NCBI GenBank assembly: GCA_007026445.1
Contig: VDMD01000011.1
Coordinates: forward strand, 1-64,000
Reading direction: 5' to 3'
From: Schizophyllum amplum
Taxonomy: Eukaryota; Basidiomycota; Agaricomycetes; Agaricales; Schizophyllaceae
Length of the DNA stretch: 64,000 nt
The notes beneath the pieces were generated by a model, which saw nothing but the letters and a program-made list of their open reading frames with translations, was not told the DNA's origin and did not search any database. A program made the translations under genes and the position numbers. Positions 24,706-36,190 of the stretch are shown here, piece by piece; within the stretch, counting starts at the first letter, position 1, and every line of letters begins with the position of its first letter.

Positions 24706-26769
24706 CTAGTTAAAAGAGGCCGTCTTCACGTCCTCGTTGCCGTGCTCCGCCAGCGTCACAGTCAGCACACCATCAATGCCCACGACGAACTTAACGTCTA
24801 CTGTTGTCGTCCATTTGCCCGCCTTCTCGCCCGAGCCCAATATTTTGATGGCATTCTTCGCCTCCAGCTCCATGATGCCAAGCACGCGGTCCTTCTTCAA
24901 CACCTCCTGCTTGACCTCGACGTCCTCTAGCTCCTCCTCGTCCTCATCATCCTCATCCGGTTCCTGCTTCTGCATCTCGACCTCGATCTGCACGCTCGCC
25001 TCCGCGACTTCGAACAGGAACTTGTTCGCCGTGTCGCTCTCCACCTCGACCTCGAACGTGACCAATCGACGCGCGGGAAGAGGCGTCTCCTTCGCGATGA
25101 CGGATATCCACAGGCCGTCCATCTCCTCGCCCTTCTTCGACGCGTCCGGGAAGACGATACCAACGGACGCGCTCGTGGCCGGAACCTCCTGTACCTCCCG
25201 CAGCTTGGCGGAATTTGAGAACAATTGCCGCAGCTCCTCGTCCTCGTCCTCAAAAGCGGCGATGAGAGCCGCCTGGAGCGCACAGCCGCGAGCCAGGACC
25301 GTCGTCGGGTCACCCTCGCCGCCGCCGGTGACCGTGCCGAGGGAGAATGGCGTCACAACCGAGTCGCGGAAGCCGCCGGCGAGGACGAGGTGCTCGTCGA
25401 GGCCAGGAAGAGAGCCGGTGCCGCCGACGTAGACAATCTCGTCCACGAGAACGGGGTCGACGCCAGCCTCGGAGAGCAGCTTGGAGACCTCCGTAGCGAC
25501 AGCCTGATAGAGGGGCTTAGCGATCATGTCGAAGCGTAACCTATTGACGGTGCCCGTGTAGTCCATGCCGTCCTTGAGGGACTCGACGGAGCAAGTTGCC
25601 GCGCCTGCCGACGCGCTGAGCGTGCGCTTGGTATGCTCGATGGCGAGGAGGAGCTTGGCCTCCGCGCGCGCGTCCTGTCCGGCAGGCGCAGGGGAGACCG
25701 TCAATGGCACCTTCGTCTTTTTGGTGAAATCGGTCGCGAAGAACTTGATGAGGGCCGAGTCGATCATCGCGGCGCCGATGGAGGTAGAAGAGGATGAGGC
25801 GATGACGTGCGCAAGGCCCCATCGGAGGGACAGCAGGCTGAGCGACAGCGACGATGCACCAACATCAACGACAAGCTGCGTATGGTCCGGTGATAGCGCA
25901 CCGCCCGCCCACGCATCCGCGGTGGTCGCCGGGACCGTCGCAGAGCCCTCGTCGAGCAGTTGCATCACATGGACGCCCGCATCCGTGGCAGCCTTCTCGA
26001 GTGCCGTGCGCTGTGAATCGGTGAACCAGGTCGGGACGGTGATCACTGCGCCCTGGACTTTTGTGCCCATGAAGTCCTCCGCGGATTGGATGAGGGACTT
26101 GATGAAGATGGTGGTGACCTCGGAGACGGTAAGGATGCGCTCGCCTGGGACGGGCTCGGAGGCGGGGGTTGCGAGTGCGGAGGCGGCAGGCGTGTTGGAC
26201 GCGGTCTTGGGGCCAGTAGGGGCAGGAGCCGCCGCCTTGAGGACCTCAACCTTGTACGCCGGCTCATCTGGCAGATCGGGGTGCTGAATCACTGGCGCAG
26301 ACGTCGATGATTCCGCCTGGGAGATCTCTGAGAACCTAGTTGAAGATGAGTGCCCGATCGTGGATGCAAAGATGAACACGCACTTCTTCCCCAAGATGTT
26401 CCTGAAGCCAGTGATGGTGTTCTTGCCGTTCTTCACGAGCTGAGGCTTGGCCTGGTTTCCGATGTACTGTTCGAATATAAGATCGGTACAGTTCGATCAG
26501 GATGTTCGCCGTACGCACCATCTCCTCCCCGTAAAACGCAAGAGCGCAAGCAATCTGGCGCTCACCATCTTCATTGGCAATGCATTCGGCGTGTCCTTCC
26601 TACTTCAACACATCAGACACAGAATTTGGTAGAAGCAGAACGGCCTCACCTTCGTGAAAACGGCGATCGATGCGTACGAGTTGCCAAAGTTGATTCCAAC
26701 AACAGGGGGGATGAGAGGAACCTCTATGGGAGCGTCGGCAGTGCCGTTGGCCATTTTCGTCGTAGCCAT
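24706..26769 (-). CDS. SSZ1: SSZ1, atypical Hsp70 of the ribosome-associated complex
   Basis: Ssz1 pairs with the J-protein zuotin (RAC) at the ribosome exit tunnel and stimulates the Hsp70 Ssb during translation. Four exons: 26769-~26653 (IPPVVGINFGNSYASIAVFT), a short exon (AECIANEDGERQIACALAFY), the IGNQAKPQLVKNGKNTI exon, and the long final exon to the stop at 24706. The Hsp70 ATPase fold is clear: VGINFGNSYASIAVF phosphate loop, GAVITVPTWFTDSQRTALEK, LVVDVGASSLSLSLLSL, and EIVYVGGTGSLPGLDEHL. Hsp70 catalytic residues are degenerate and the C-terminal substrate domain is reduced, both typical of Ssz1. An Ala/Pro/Thr-rich insert lies near residues 125-160, and an acidic run (EPDEDDEDEEELEDVE) near the C-terminus is a local elaboration. 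The start could also be the Met at 26754, five residues downstream. Confidence 0.92.
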
Positions 26770-27079
26770 CGCGAATATACAGAGGGGCGATGAGAACAAT
26801 GGAAGGAGAAAAAAACAAAGGAACGTCCAAGCGGTTGTAATTGCGCAAGGACTACCACGATCACGTGTATGAATGTTCGTTTTGTTCTATGCCCTTTCCT
26901 GCGCAACGTATGGATCATGAGGCCTGAGGGTGAGGTAGCGTCGCATGGAGACGTACAAATGGCTACAGTAGAGAAGATAACAAGTACGCTACACAAAATG
27001 ATGCAGGAAATATTACATTGCGTTGGACTCGTTTGACAGCAAGGTGGACGAAAAATAATGTATGAATCGTTATCGAATT
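26770..27079. other. Short intergenic spacer between UBR1 3' end and SSZ1 5' end
   Basis: No gene. It carries the promoter of SSZ1 (minus strand) and the 3' end of UBR1. No distinctive element was recognised. Confidence 0.4.
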
Positions 27080-30000
27080 TCATAGTGTCTCCCAGCCACC
27101 GGAGTCTACGGTGCCTTCTAGCTTGCGTGCAATGAGGGTAGGTATACCGTGATTGAGCCAGATCTTGCGAATGTCCTCCCAACGGGCGTAATGGAGATAT
27201 TGGCGTCGCCCGCGTCTGCATAAGCAGTATCAGTAACAACATGTGCAAAATGGGCAAAGAACGCACCTCATAGACGAGTCCATCTCCCCGTGGGCGTCTA
27301 GATACGGTGAGGGAGCGAATGCGCCATTGCTGGCATACAGGTACAATATGGCGCATCGTTTAACGAGGAAGAACAGGCCAATAGCTCCTCCACACCTATA
27401 TCTCTTGTCAGCCAAAGAACGGAAGAGTCAAGTTCAACACTTACTCCTTCATGTGCATATTGCACTCCCCGTGCTCGCTTGCGTTCTCCATGTCCTTGCA
27501 GCAGTCGCTTTGCAAGCAACACACCTGCCCGCACAATAAGCAAACCGCAGCATCCAGAGGTACCGTCCGACAGTTCCCGCATCGCATCGTCCGCTCCTGA
27601 TCCACAAACAGCGTGTCCAGCATCGTTGGCAGCTTCGCGAACTGATACACCACGGGATAGTCCAGCACGACCCCGCAGTTCAGCTGCGCCGCCGCGTGCG
27701 AGTGCCCATAGTGCGCGCACCACCCCGAGAGCGCGTTCTGGAGGGTGTCTTGTCGCGGAAGATCCGACAGCGGTGGGATGCCCAGCATCGTTAGCAGTCG
27801 GGCGTATTCGCACTGGTCCCTCATCTCGTCGGGTGGTGCAGTGAACTGCTTCGGTAGGGCAGCACGGCAGAGCATAGCGGCGCGGCGGAGGAAGGGCAGA
27901 GTGAACGCGTACAACAGCTTCTCGATGCGAGCCTCTCCAAACGTCTCGAACACCAGCGTCGCGGTATGCTCGAATACAGGCGAATGCCGAACGACGGACA
28001 TGAAGAACATGCGCACATCGCCAAATACGTCCTCGTGCGCGCGTCGGTTGACTTGCATAGTCGATACGCTCCGGGTCTTGTTGAGCACGTACACTAGACC
28101 AATGACCGTCCGTGCTAGGCAGGCATAGTAGGTCAAGACGAGGACATATTGCAACATTTCTGGTGCAGCGGCGGCCGTTTCGACGAGCACGGTGAGCGGC
28201 TCCCGAAGCAAGAGCGGATAGGAGAACGACGTCAAGGATGTCCGACTCCATTCAGGCAATAGACGTTTGATGATAGCGTGTTGGACGGCCTCCCGACCGT
28301 CATCTGCGCGACCCTTGAGGTGTATAGCCGCCAGCCTCTGCAGGCAGGTGAGCAGCCCGCGAATCATACGCGCTTGTGGCTCTGACAGCGTATCCGCAAC
28401 AACGGCATGCACCGTCTGCTGCCCCCGTTGAGCGATCTCCATCGCAGAGATGGTGTACCCGATGAGCTCCTCAGGCAGATATATTCCTGCGCCGCGGTCG
28501 CCGGCCTCTGGCTCTGGACGGTCGCGCAAATGGCGCGTCTGTTGCGAGATTGACTTGCTGATATGCATGACGGTGTCCAACATCTTGTGCGTCTCCATCG
28601 CGTCTGGCTTCTCCGCGCTTCGGATGGCGGCGCTATACGCCGGATCCTGCGCAGACCAGAAGACGAACTCGCCTGTTCCGTTGCGAAACTGCAGCGATTC
28701 CAGTTGTGGGTCGGGCTTGGACTTCAGGATACTGATACTGGCGGAACGTATCCAATCGGGGAATGGCAGAGGGTTGACGGGTATAGGTTGTGGGTCGACG
28801 ACGGGTATGATGGTGTTGCCCAGGCTTTTGCAAAGCGGGCAGATGTACTCCTTCCGTGGTATGCTCTCTGGATGATTGCGAGTCGTCTGCGCGCGATGTC
28901 GCTGTCGGATGGAGACACTGTATACTTGAAAGCATTCGAGATGCATCATATGGCTGCAGACCGATGAGTGCAGACCAAAGCGCGTAAAGGTTGGCGAGAA
29001 AGCATCCAGATTAGGCGATGGTGGTGGTGGCGACGACTGGGAGAATGCCTCTGTAGGTGGAAACTTGGTCGGACGAGACCCGGATTGGCGGTCCAGGGAA
29101 GGTGACGTCTGCAGCACCTCATTGAGATAGCTGGGATTTGAATCTGGATGCCGCCGCATAAATCTGCTTGGCTGGACGAGGCCTAGCGCCCCGAACGGCT
29201 TGTTCGCGTTAAGATCCTCCTGGCAGACAATGCACGTCCCATATGTCTGTGTCTCCTGCGACGCATCCTCCATGTCCTCGTCCTCGTCCTCGTCGAGGTC
29301 GTTGAAGTTGGTCGCAAAGCTTGCCTGCTGCGCCTTCATCTGCTTCATGATCGCTTCCTGCCTGGCCTTCGCTGCGCGCTTCTTGATATCCTCCGGGTCC
29401 TCCGCGGGCTTCGTACCCTCGAATGCCGAGCGCCGCGTTCCGACTTCGCCGGCGATACCATTCTCGTCGATCTGGGTGAGGATCCAGTTGACACGGGCGC
29501 GATAGGTCTTGTAGTTGTCGCTCCGCTCTAGTGCACAGAGGACATCTACCAAGTTCCTCGACTCCTCGAACGTCTTCGTCACAGCCCTGTGAGCGAACAC
29601 CGAAGGGCGCTCCACGATAGCGAGCATGATGAGGTGCAGGATCTGGTCCAGGATGGCTTCCGCGGACGGAGGTGTCGCACCGGCAGTGTCCGTAAGGACG
29701 AGCACGTTGTACACCGCGAAGAACATGATTTGCAACAGCACATCCGACTCGAAGGTCGACGGCAGGATGGTGAACGGGCCGTGCATCACCCCCCATGACC
29801 GCGGCGTGATGACCGGATCCGCCTGTCCCGTCTTCTTCTTGAGCCGCGCGCGCAAGATCTGGTCGACTTCCTCGCGCTTATTGCGAGTGTAGTGGTAGAA
29901 GAAGGGGTTGACCTCGTCGAAGCACTCGTCGCGCAGCTCGTAGACGCCGATATCCGTGGTGGCCTCTGGCGCCTTGAAGTTCGCCACCTCGTGCAGCACG

Positions 30001-32752
30001 CCCTCGAAGCATGTGTCGTCGACGAGCCGCTCCGCGACGCGCTTGACGAGGTCCGTGAAGGATGCCGGGCCCATCGCCAGGGCATGCACGATCTCGCGCC
30101 GGACGGCGGCGCGGATGGGGAAGCGTGCAGCATTTGCGTTCTCGCTCAGCACGGTGATGAGCACATAGAGCAGCTCTTCGACCATACCGCCGAGCTGACC
30201 TCCATCATATGCAGAATGTAGGAAGACGCCCGAAAAGTAGCCGACCAGTCCAAAGCGGTCGAGGATGGTGACAAGCACTGTGTTGGGGTCCAGAATGATG
30301 AAGGCGGTCTGGAGAATGAAGAGGTCCTGGTCGTAACATAGTTCTCGCAACATGAAGTCGCGATAGTGGAGAAGCTGCCCGCGGATGGCGAAGCCGTTTC
30401 GAACCCACAGCCCTGTCCGTATTTGCGCGATCATGGCAAGCACTATCACTCTGATCAGCACATGAACAACACTTGAAGCGCATACATACCTCGTAGCGGG
30501 AAGTCGATCACGGTGAGTATCGCTTGCTCGCTTGCATACCGCAGCACAACCTCTCGCACGCTCGAAAGTCCCACTGCCTTCAACGAATCCTCGGAGAGCA
30601 AGTCGACGTGCTTGAAGAGCTCGGCCAGGAGCCAATGCAACGAGTGGTGAAAGCTAATCCAGCCCTCCAGCACATTGAAGTCGATCACATTGTACGCGGT
30701 CTCCCCAAAGACGACCTCGTGGAACGCAATCGGGTGGAACTTGGTCCGATCCAGCCGCTTCTCCGACAGAGTGCACACCATGAGGATGTGGTGGATGATG
30801 GTCGAGATGGCCGCGATGAGCTCGGCAACGCCGCCGCGCGAGAACGCCTCGCCGTACACCTTGATGACGCGCGAGAGGGACAGTGTGACGTTGAACACAC
30901 TGATCCACGCGTCCGTCTCGTACTCGACGTGGTTCGTCGCCGCGCGCTTGTTCGGGTTGATGCACATGAACAGCTGGCACGTCTTCGCGAACTGCGCGAG
31001 ATACTCGCGGTTCCGCGCGATCTGCTGCTGCACCGGCTCGCAGTGGCAGAGGTAGCGCAGGTCGCTGAACACGGGCATGAAGCGCTTTGACTTGAAGGGG
31101 AAGCTGTCGACGTCGATGGTAGCGCCGGGCGTGGGGGGATAGGTGATGCGTTTCTCATTGATCTGGTTCGTGAAGAAGGAGGTGATAATGGCCAGGATGC
31201 GGGTGACGATCTTGTGGTGGCGCGCGAGATGGCTGGCGACAGTGGGGGTAGTGAAAAGCTGGAGTGCGAAGTACTTGATGGACGTTTCCGCCTCGCGATC
31301 GACGAGCAGGTACGCGTCGATGATGCGATGGTAGACATTCGCAAAATGGCCCGCTGGTATCTCGTCAGCCCGAGCATGTAGACGAAGACCAAGTGCATAC
31401 CCACTGCCAGTTTGTGCTCCTTGCTGATGGAGACGACGGACGCGTAGATCTCCTTCAAACTCAGTCGTGGCTTCTTCCACAGGCGCGTGTGGTATAGAAA
31501 CAGCAGGTCCAGTCGCTTAGGGTTGGTGATATCTTTCAAGGATAGTCGATAACTGCTTGTCGCTGCGAACGATACGTTCTCCTTCCGCTGAGGTGACATG
31601 AGCTCGGCCGCGACTATCTCGCGGAGGATGAGCGCGTCCGTGCCCATCCGACATCGTGTGAGGTCCAGCAGCCACTCCACAACCACGCCAACGACCTGCT
31701 CGCGGAAAGTGTCGTACGCTCTTCGAATGGTTACACCGAGGTCGATCTGGGTAATGGTCTGCGCGATTTCGAGCATGCGCGTCGCGTTGGAGTTCATCTC
31801 GATGACCTCCCGACCATTCTCCTCCATGCTGCGAAGCACATCTCCTGCCTCGTCTCGCGTACGCCCGAGCAGATCTCGGAGCACCTTCGCCACCTCGTCG
31901 TACGAGTGCTTGTCGTCATTCCAGAGGACGATCGAGAAGACGTCCTTGGTCATGGGGTCTGCGGATGGCTGGACGAAGAGATCGGCCTCGTTGGCGGGCA
32001 CCGAGGGCTCTTCGGGGGAGTAGTCGAGGGTGTCGATGATGAAGTCGAGCGCATAGCCAACGGCGCGACGCATGGTCTCCTGGAGCTCTGGTGGTGTGGA
32101 GATGCGGTATGGGTAGTCCTTGACGGAGAGATAGTCCTCGGCAGGTGGTTGTGGAGGGTTCGATGCGTCCGCGGGAGGGTGAAAGGGACAGCCGATGGAG
32201 TCCCGCCAAGCTTCGTCGTCTCCGCAATCACAGCACCCGCCTGGCTGCTGCGCGATGAAGAAGCTGACGTTGTGGTTGCTGTGGTCGGTCGCGCGAAAGC
32301 ATCGCAGGCACATGACGACCGAGTCGTCCGTCGCGCAGTCTCTAAGCGGGTGTCAGAACACGAACTTGGGTGCACGGTAAGCATACGCACTTGCACCGGT
32401 AGCAGGTCTCCCCCTTCCTGAATATCCGCCCGCACGGTCTCCCAGGGATTACTGGGTCCGGCTGCGCTGCGCCGCAGAAGTCCTGAGCAACTTGTACCTC
32501 GCTCAACGTCGCGTGTAGCGGCAAGCTCGAGTTGGAATTCGGCAAGAACAAGTGCGCGTACGGGCCCCAGAATGCCTCGTAGAGCTCCGAGAGTATCTCT
32601 GCGCGCGTTGCTGGTGTAAAGACATACTTTCTCGACCCTGGCATCGTCTCGAGAACGAATCTGAGGTGGGAAAGCGGGTCGGAGGACCGCTCGCGCGAGT
32701 TCCCAGACGATGTCAGGAATTTGGAGAAGGAGAAGGATGATAATCCGGACAT
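27080..32752 (-). CDS. UBR1: UBR1, N-recognin RING E3 ubiquitin ligase
   Basis: Ubr1 binds destabilising N-terminal residues and ubiquitylates those proteins for the proteasome (Arg/N-end rule). Start ATG is at 32752 (MSGLSSFSFSKFL). Seven or so exons give roughly 1,780 residues. The UBR box is visible at ~32480-32190: GRPCGRIFRKGETCYRCK across an intron to MCLRCFRATDHSNHNV and GGCCDCGDDEAW. The ClpS-like type-2 pocket is SIVLWNDDKHSYDEV. Helical repeats follow, including EAETSIKYFALQLFTTPTV and MIAQIRTGLWVRNGFAIRGQ. The RING is at ~29240-28810 (CIVCQEDLNANKPFG ... ICPLCKSLGNTIIP). The C-terminal UBR1 cap is CGGAIGLFFLVKRCAILYLY, SPYLDAHGE and IRKIWLNHGIPTLIARKLEG, ending in TGA 27080-27082. 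An apparent one-base frame change at ~31400 is a 47-nt intron (31354-31400), not a frameshift. Confidence 0.94.
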
Positions 32753-33205
32753 CGTAGTGATCCTGCCTGCGCTATTGTCCTTCAAGATGGCTGAGACTGC
32801 GGACGATGGGCAAGAGCACGTCGCGACGCCGTGAACGACGATGGCGGGAGGACGAAAGGTGCAGGCGGCCTTGTTTATCCCAAAAAGGATACCTTTGTTC
32901 TTTGTTTCCAAAAGCATGTTGATCTTTCTCAATTAACAGTACTGGCCCCAGAGTGAACTTATATATGGATTGAGCAACTCGGAAGCACTATCAGCATGCT
33001 ATATGAGAATCAGGCCCGACAGACACAGTATACGAGTCTCGCGTTTTACGGCCACTTCGTAAATAGCTGTACAGGACTACCGATATATGCACAAGACGTG
33101 CGTCTTTTCTATTGTTCGGTACTACCGCATATACTATCTGCTGATTTTTAGTGGGTATTCTCCTATCTCTGCAGCCTGGCGCCATAATCCGGAATCACGA
33201 TTTAC
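32753..33205. other. Spacer between UBR1 promoter and UGT 3' end
   Basis: No coding signal. It carries the UBR1 5' flank and the 3' flank of the glycosyltransferase. Nothing distinctive seen. Confidence 0.4.
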
Positions 33206-34669
33206 TCACACCATGTTTCCACCTTGAAGGAGTGCAAGGACGACATTTGCTGCAAATCTCCGACCCCCAGCCTCCCGGCATCTGACGCCAACCTGGTCCG
33301 CGCGCGCTTTGAATCGAGCGCTCTCTTCACCAGACGTAACCCGCCTAAGCGCCGAGCTGAACTCCTCCGCGTCCACGGCAGGCGCGCAGGTCTTGTTCCC
33401 ATACACCCCGATGCCCCTGTACTCCGCCGCCACCGCGTTGTAGTACGTGTCGGACCACTGCGCGAGGATGACCTGCGGCTTGCCCGCCCATGCGCACTCG
33501 AGGTACGAGTTCGCGCCGCCGTGGTGCACGTAGCACACCACATTCTCATGCGCGAGGATCGCCGCGGGCTCGGCGACGAACCACGACACAGCGCGCACGC
33601 GGTCGGTGTCGTCGAGCAGTGCGCCTAGCAGGTCCCGGTTCGGCAGCTTCCACAGGATTTGCGTGGCCGCGCCGACACCGCCGAGCAGCCCCTTCAGTAC
33701 GCGCCGCGCCATCGGCTCGTCGTACTCGAAGTGCGTGCCCATGATCATCAGCACCGTCTCCCCGCGGTCGAGCCAGGCCGCGAGCTCCGGGTCGCTCTCG
33801 TGCAAGGGCACGAAATCCGGGGAGATTGGCCCACAGAGACGCAGTCCCTCCGGTTGCACGAACGGAATGTCCAGCTCCCGCACGCCAGGCGTGATGTACG
33901 TCCGTCCGGGCGCGACGTGCGTCAGGTTCATCCCCGGGTACGGCCCCGTGCACCCACGCGCGGCGCGCGCAGCGTTCAGCGCCTTCAGGTGCGTGCTCGT
34001 CAGGACGAGGTAGGACATGACGACGATGTGCGCGAGGTTGACAAGGATGCCGGTGAGCGGCAGGGGATACGGCAGGCCGGTCGCCATTTGTGGGTTCCGC
34101 AGCAAGCGGCGGAAGAAGGGCTGGTTGGCGCTGCATACGAGGGACGGGAGGATGGGGGAGAGGATGTGATAGGGGCGGTGCAGGAGGGTGCATGCGTCCA
34201 TGGCTTGACTAAAGACGTTGTCGACGATGATGAGGTGAGGGTCAAGGGTGTCGATTAGGATAGTGATGTGTTCGACGATTGTCTGCGAGTGTGTTCAGTT
34301 GTGTGGTACGAGTGGATGAGGGCCAACGCGCACCATATACTCCTCGGGCGTCCAGGGCACCATGAGCCGGACGAACTTGGCGCAAGCCCGGACAGTGGGT
34401 GGATGAGGCAGAGATCCGTAAGTTTTGATGCGGTCCATGGCGACGAAGTGGGGGAGGCCGTCAATGAGATGGAATGTAGGTGGTTTCTTGTTATCCTGCA
34501 TCGTCCCCGCCATCCTCTCGAACCGGGCGCGCAGCTCGCCGAAGGACGCCAGATGGACCTCGACGTCATGAGACGCGCGCGAATGGACCTCGAAGGCGGT
34601 CGCCAGCTGGACGTTGCTCTGCCCCTGCTCCGAGTTGGTGAGAAATAGGATGCGCTGTCGGGCGATCAT
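33206..34669 (-). CDS. GT1-family UDP-glycosyltransferase
   Basis: This enzyme probably transfers a sugar from UDP-sugar to a small lipophilic acceptor. The ATG is at 34669 (IARQRILFLTNSEQGQSN); the in-frame upstream codons start with GTG and were not used. Exon 1 ends at WTPEEYM (~34334). After a ~50-nt intron exon 2 runs TIVEHITILIDTLDPHLIIV to the stop at 33206. The N-terminal acceptor half has MSYLVLTSTHLKALNAAR. The donor-binding half has GETVLMIMGTHFEYDEPM and the PSPG-like block HENVVCYVHHGGANSYLEC, then GKPQVILAQWSDTYYNAVA, where the HHGG and the later Asp-Gln-type donor contacts belong. It ends with AANVVLALLQGGNMV. Length (~470 residues) fits the family. A decayed copy (43.9 kb) and a partial copy at the right edge (63.6 kb) show that this family is duplicating locally. 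Confidence 0.9.
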
Positions 34670-35037
34670 GGTAGTCACGGTGGATCTTGAAGGCCTATTG
34701 AGTGGCCTTTGAGCGCTTCTCGCGGTGGTGGGAATATATAGGCCTCAGAAGCTGCGCGGTGCCGCCTGTGACTCATATGTAGTCGTTGGTGGGTCTTGTC
34801 GCACAACCCGCCAGTTGTCGTCGCCCAGCAGTGTCCAGAGTTCAGCCAGCGAGAAGCACTCACATGGTTCGTGCTTGTTGATATAGTTACAACTGTACTC
34901 ATGATAGATATGATCACGCTACGCGCGATGGAAGGTAGTCAAGCCCGTATCAGCCCTCATATAATCCTGCTGGTGTCAACGTTCCAAGCAATAAAGGACA
35001 CACATACACGTACTTTCCGACTGGTGAGTTCGACGAC
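34670..35037. promoter_or_regulatory. UGT promoter region with TATA box at 34733-34740
   Basis: TATATATT on the minus strand at 34733-34740 lies ~65 bp upstream of the UGT start codon at 34669. The remainder to 35037 is the 3' flank of the APH-like gene. No gene in it. Confidence 0.4.
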
Positions 35038-36190
35038 TCACCAACACCGGTCCAAGGTGAAGGCGGGCTTGCCGTCCTGGAACGGCCATTCCTGCGCAAG
35101 TTGGTCTCTTTCCTCCGCAGAAGCAGCAGCTGCAAGTGTCGCCTGCCGAGCGTTCTCCATCACCTTCTTTGCCTCATCGTACTGCTCTACGGGAACAAGA
35201 CCCTCGGCTGCCCAATGCACGCCCAGCGGAACGAGCACGTCGTCGTACATCTCCACGATACGGTCTTCTCGCGCCTCCTCCTGCTCCATGCGGCGCTTGT
35301 CCTCGTCGGAAAACCCAGGCGGGAAGGGCACGAGAGGCTTAGTACGACTTTCGTCCGACACGCCGACCATCACGTTCCAAACGGCTTGCACGGCCGCGAT
35401 GCTTCGAGCGAGGGACGCGAGCGAGTATCCACCGCGGGTGACTGTGGTCACCGGGCCAGCAAAACCGCGCATTTTGCTCGCGCCTACCGCGGACTCGTAT
35501 AGGTCTCTTGCCAGCGGCGCGTCCTCGTCCTGCATCATGGCCCTATGCACGTATGCCCGCCACGCGCGGCGCAGCGCATGGTATGCCGCCGTCTTGTCCT
35601 CTTCGCACAAGTCATCGTACCCGTCAGCGACCTTCGGCTTGCCACCTGCGGAGTACTGCACCAACGGCTCCTCGGACGGCGTGAATTCGTACGCAGGAGG
35701 GACTGAGTACTGCAGATAGTACGGCAAGATGGTGGCGCGCTGCCAGTCGATGATGCCGCTCAGCCCGAAAGAGTCCGCATCGTGGTCCTCGTTATCGATG
35801 TTTCCGTCGACGATGATGTTGCCCGCGTGCAGGTCGGGGTGCCAGAGGGTGCAGCTAGTGCGGAATGGAGACATAGCCGGCACAAGCTCGTCGTAGATCG
35901 AGATGAGGTGGCGGTAGGCACCGTCGGGGTCCGGATCAAGGCCAGCTTCCACGCTGGCGCGCGCGCATGCGCCCAAAGCAACCATGTATGCGCGGTCGTC
36001 CGGCCCTGAACATGAGTCGCATTAGCTATATCCGACGCTCGCTAGATGATGAAGTGAACAGCACTCACAAGGACCTCGATCGATATCCAACTTTGAACGT
36101 CCAGCACGCCAGAATTCGACCTCGACGGTGGGACCTATTCGAAAGCGCTGCGAAGCCGCCGTTTGCGCCCCGCTCGAGTAGAATGGCCGA
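35038..36190 (-). CDS. APH-like phosphotransferase (protein-kinase fold), 5'-truncated
   Basis: Fungal phosphotransferase of the aminoglycoside-phosphotransferase superfamily; the substrate is not known. Readable exons are 36005-35038 and an upstream exon ending at 36069. The catalytic loop is LWHPDLHAGNIIVDG (HxDxxxxN-type, using HPDLHAGN) and the metal-binding motif is LSGIIDWQRATILPYYLQY (IDWQ). The upstream exon reads SQRFRIGPTVEVEFWRAGRS and KLDIDRGPW across a 63-nt intron (36006-36068), a typical linker of these proteins. The N-lobe with the ATP-binding glycine loop and lysine should lie further upstream, but no such motif occurs before ~36190, where an oppositely oriented F-box gene begins. 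The gene is therefore likely a 5'-truncated fragment. Its 3' end at 35038 appears normal (AFTLDRCW). Confidence 0.72.

Noticed and set aside
25565..26287. Long plus-strand frame opposite SSZ1
   Set aside because: Mirror of a GC-rich coding exon; the minus strand carries the clear Hsp70 motifs.
31354..31400. Apparent frameshift in UBR1
   Set aside because: A 47-nt GT-AG intron restores the frame and gives the conserved HFANVYHRIIDAYLL run directly after KEHKLAV.
34796..35719. 307-codon plus-strand frame opposite the APH-like gene
   Set aside because: Ser/Ala-rich shadow with no splice or motif support; the minus strand has HPDLHAGN and IDWQ.
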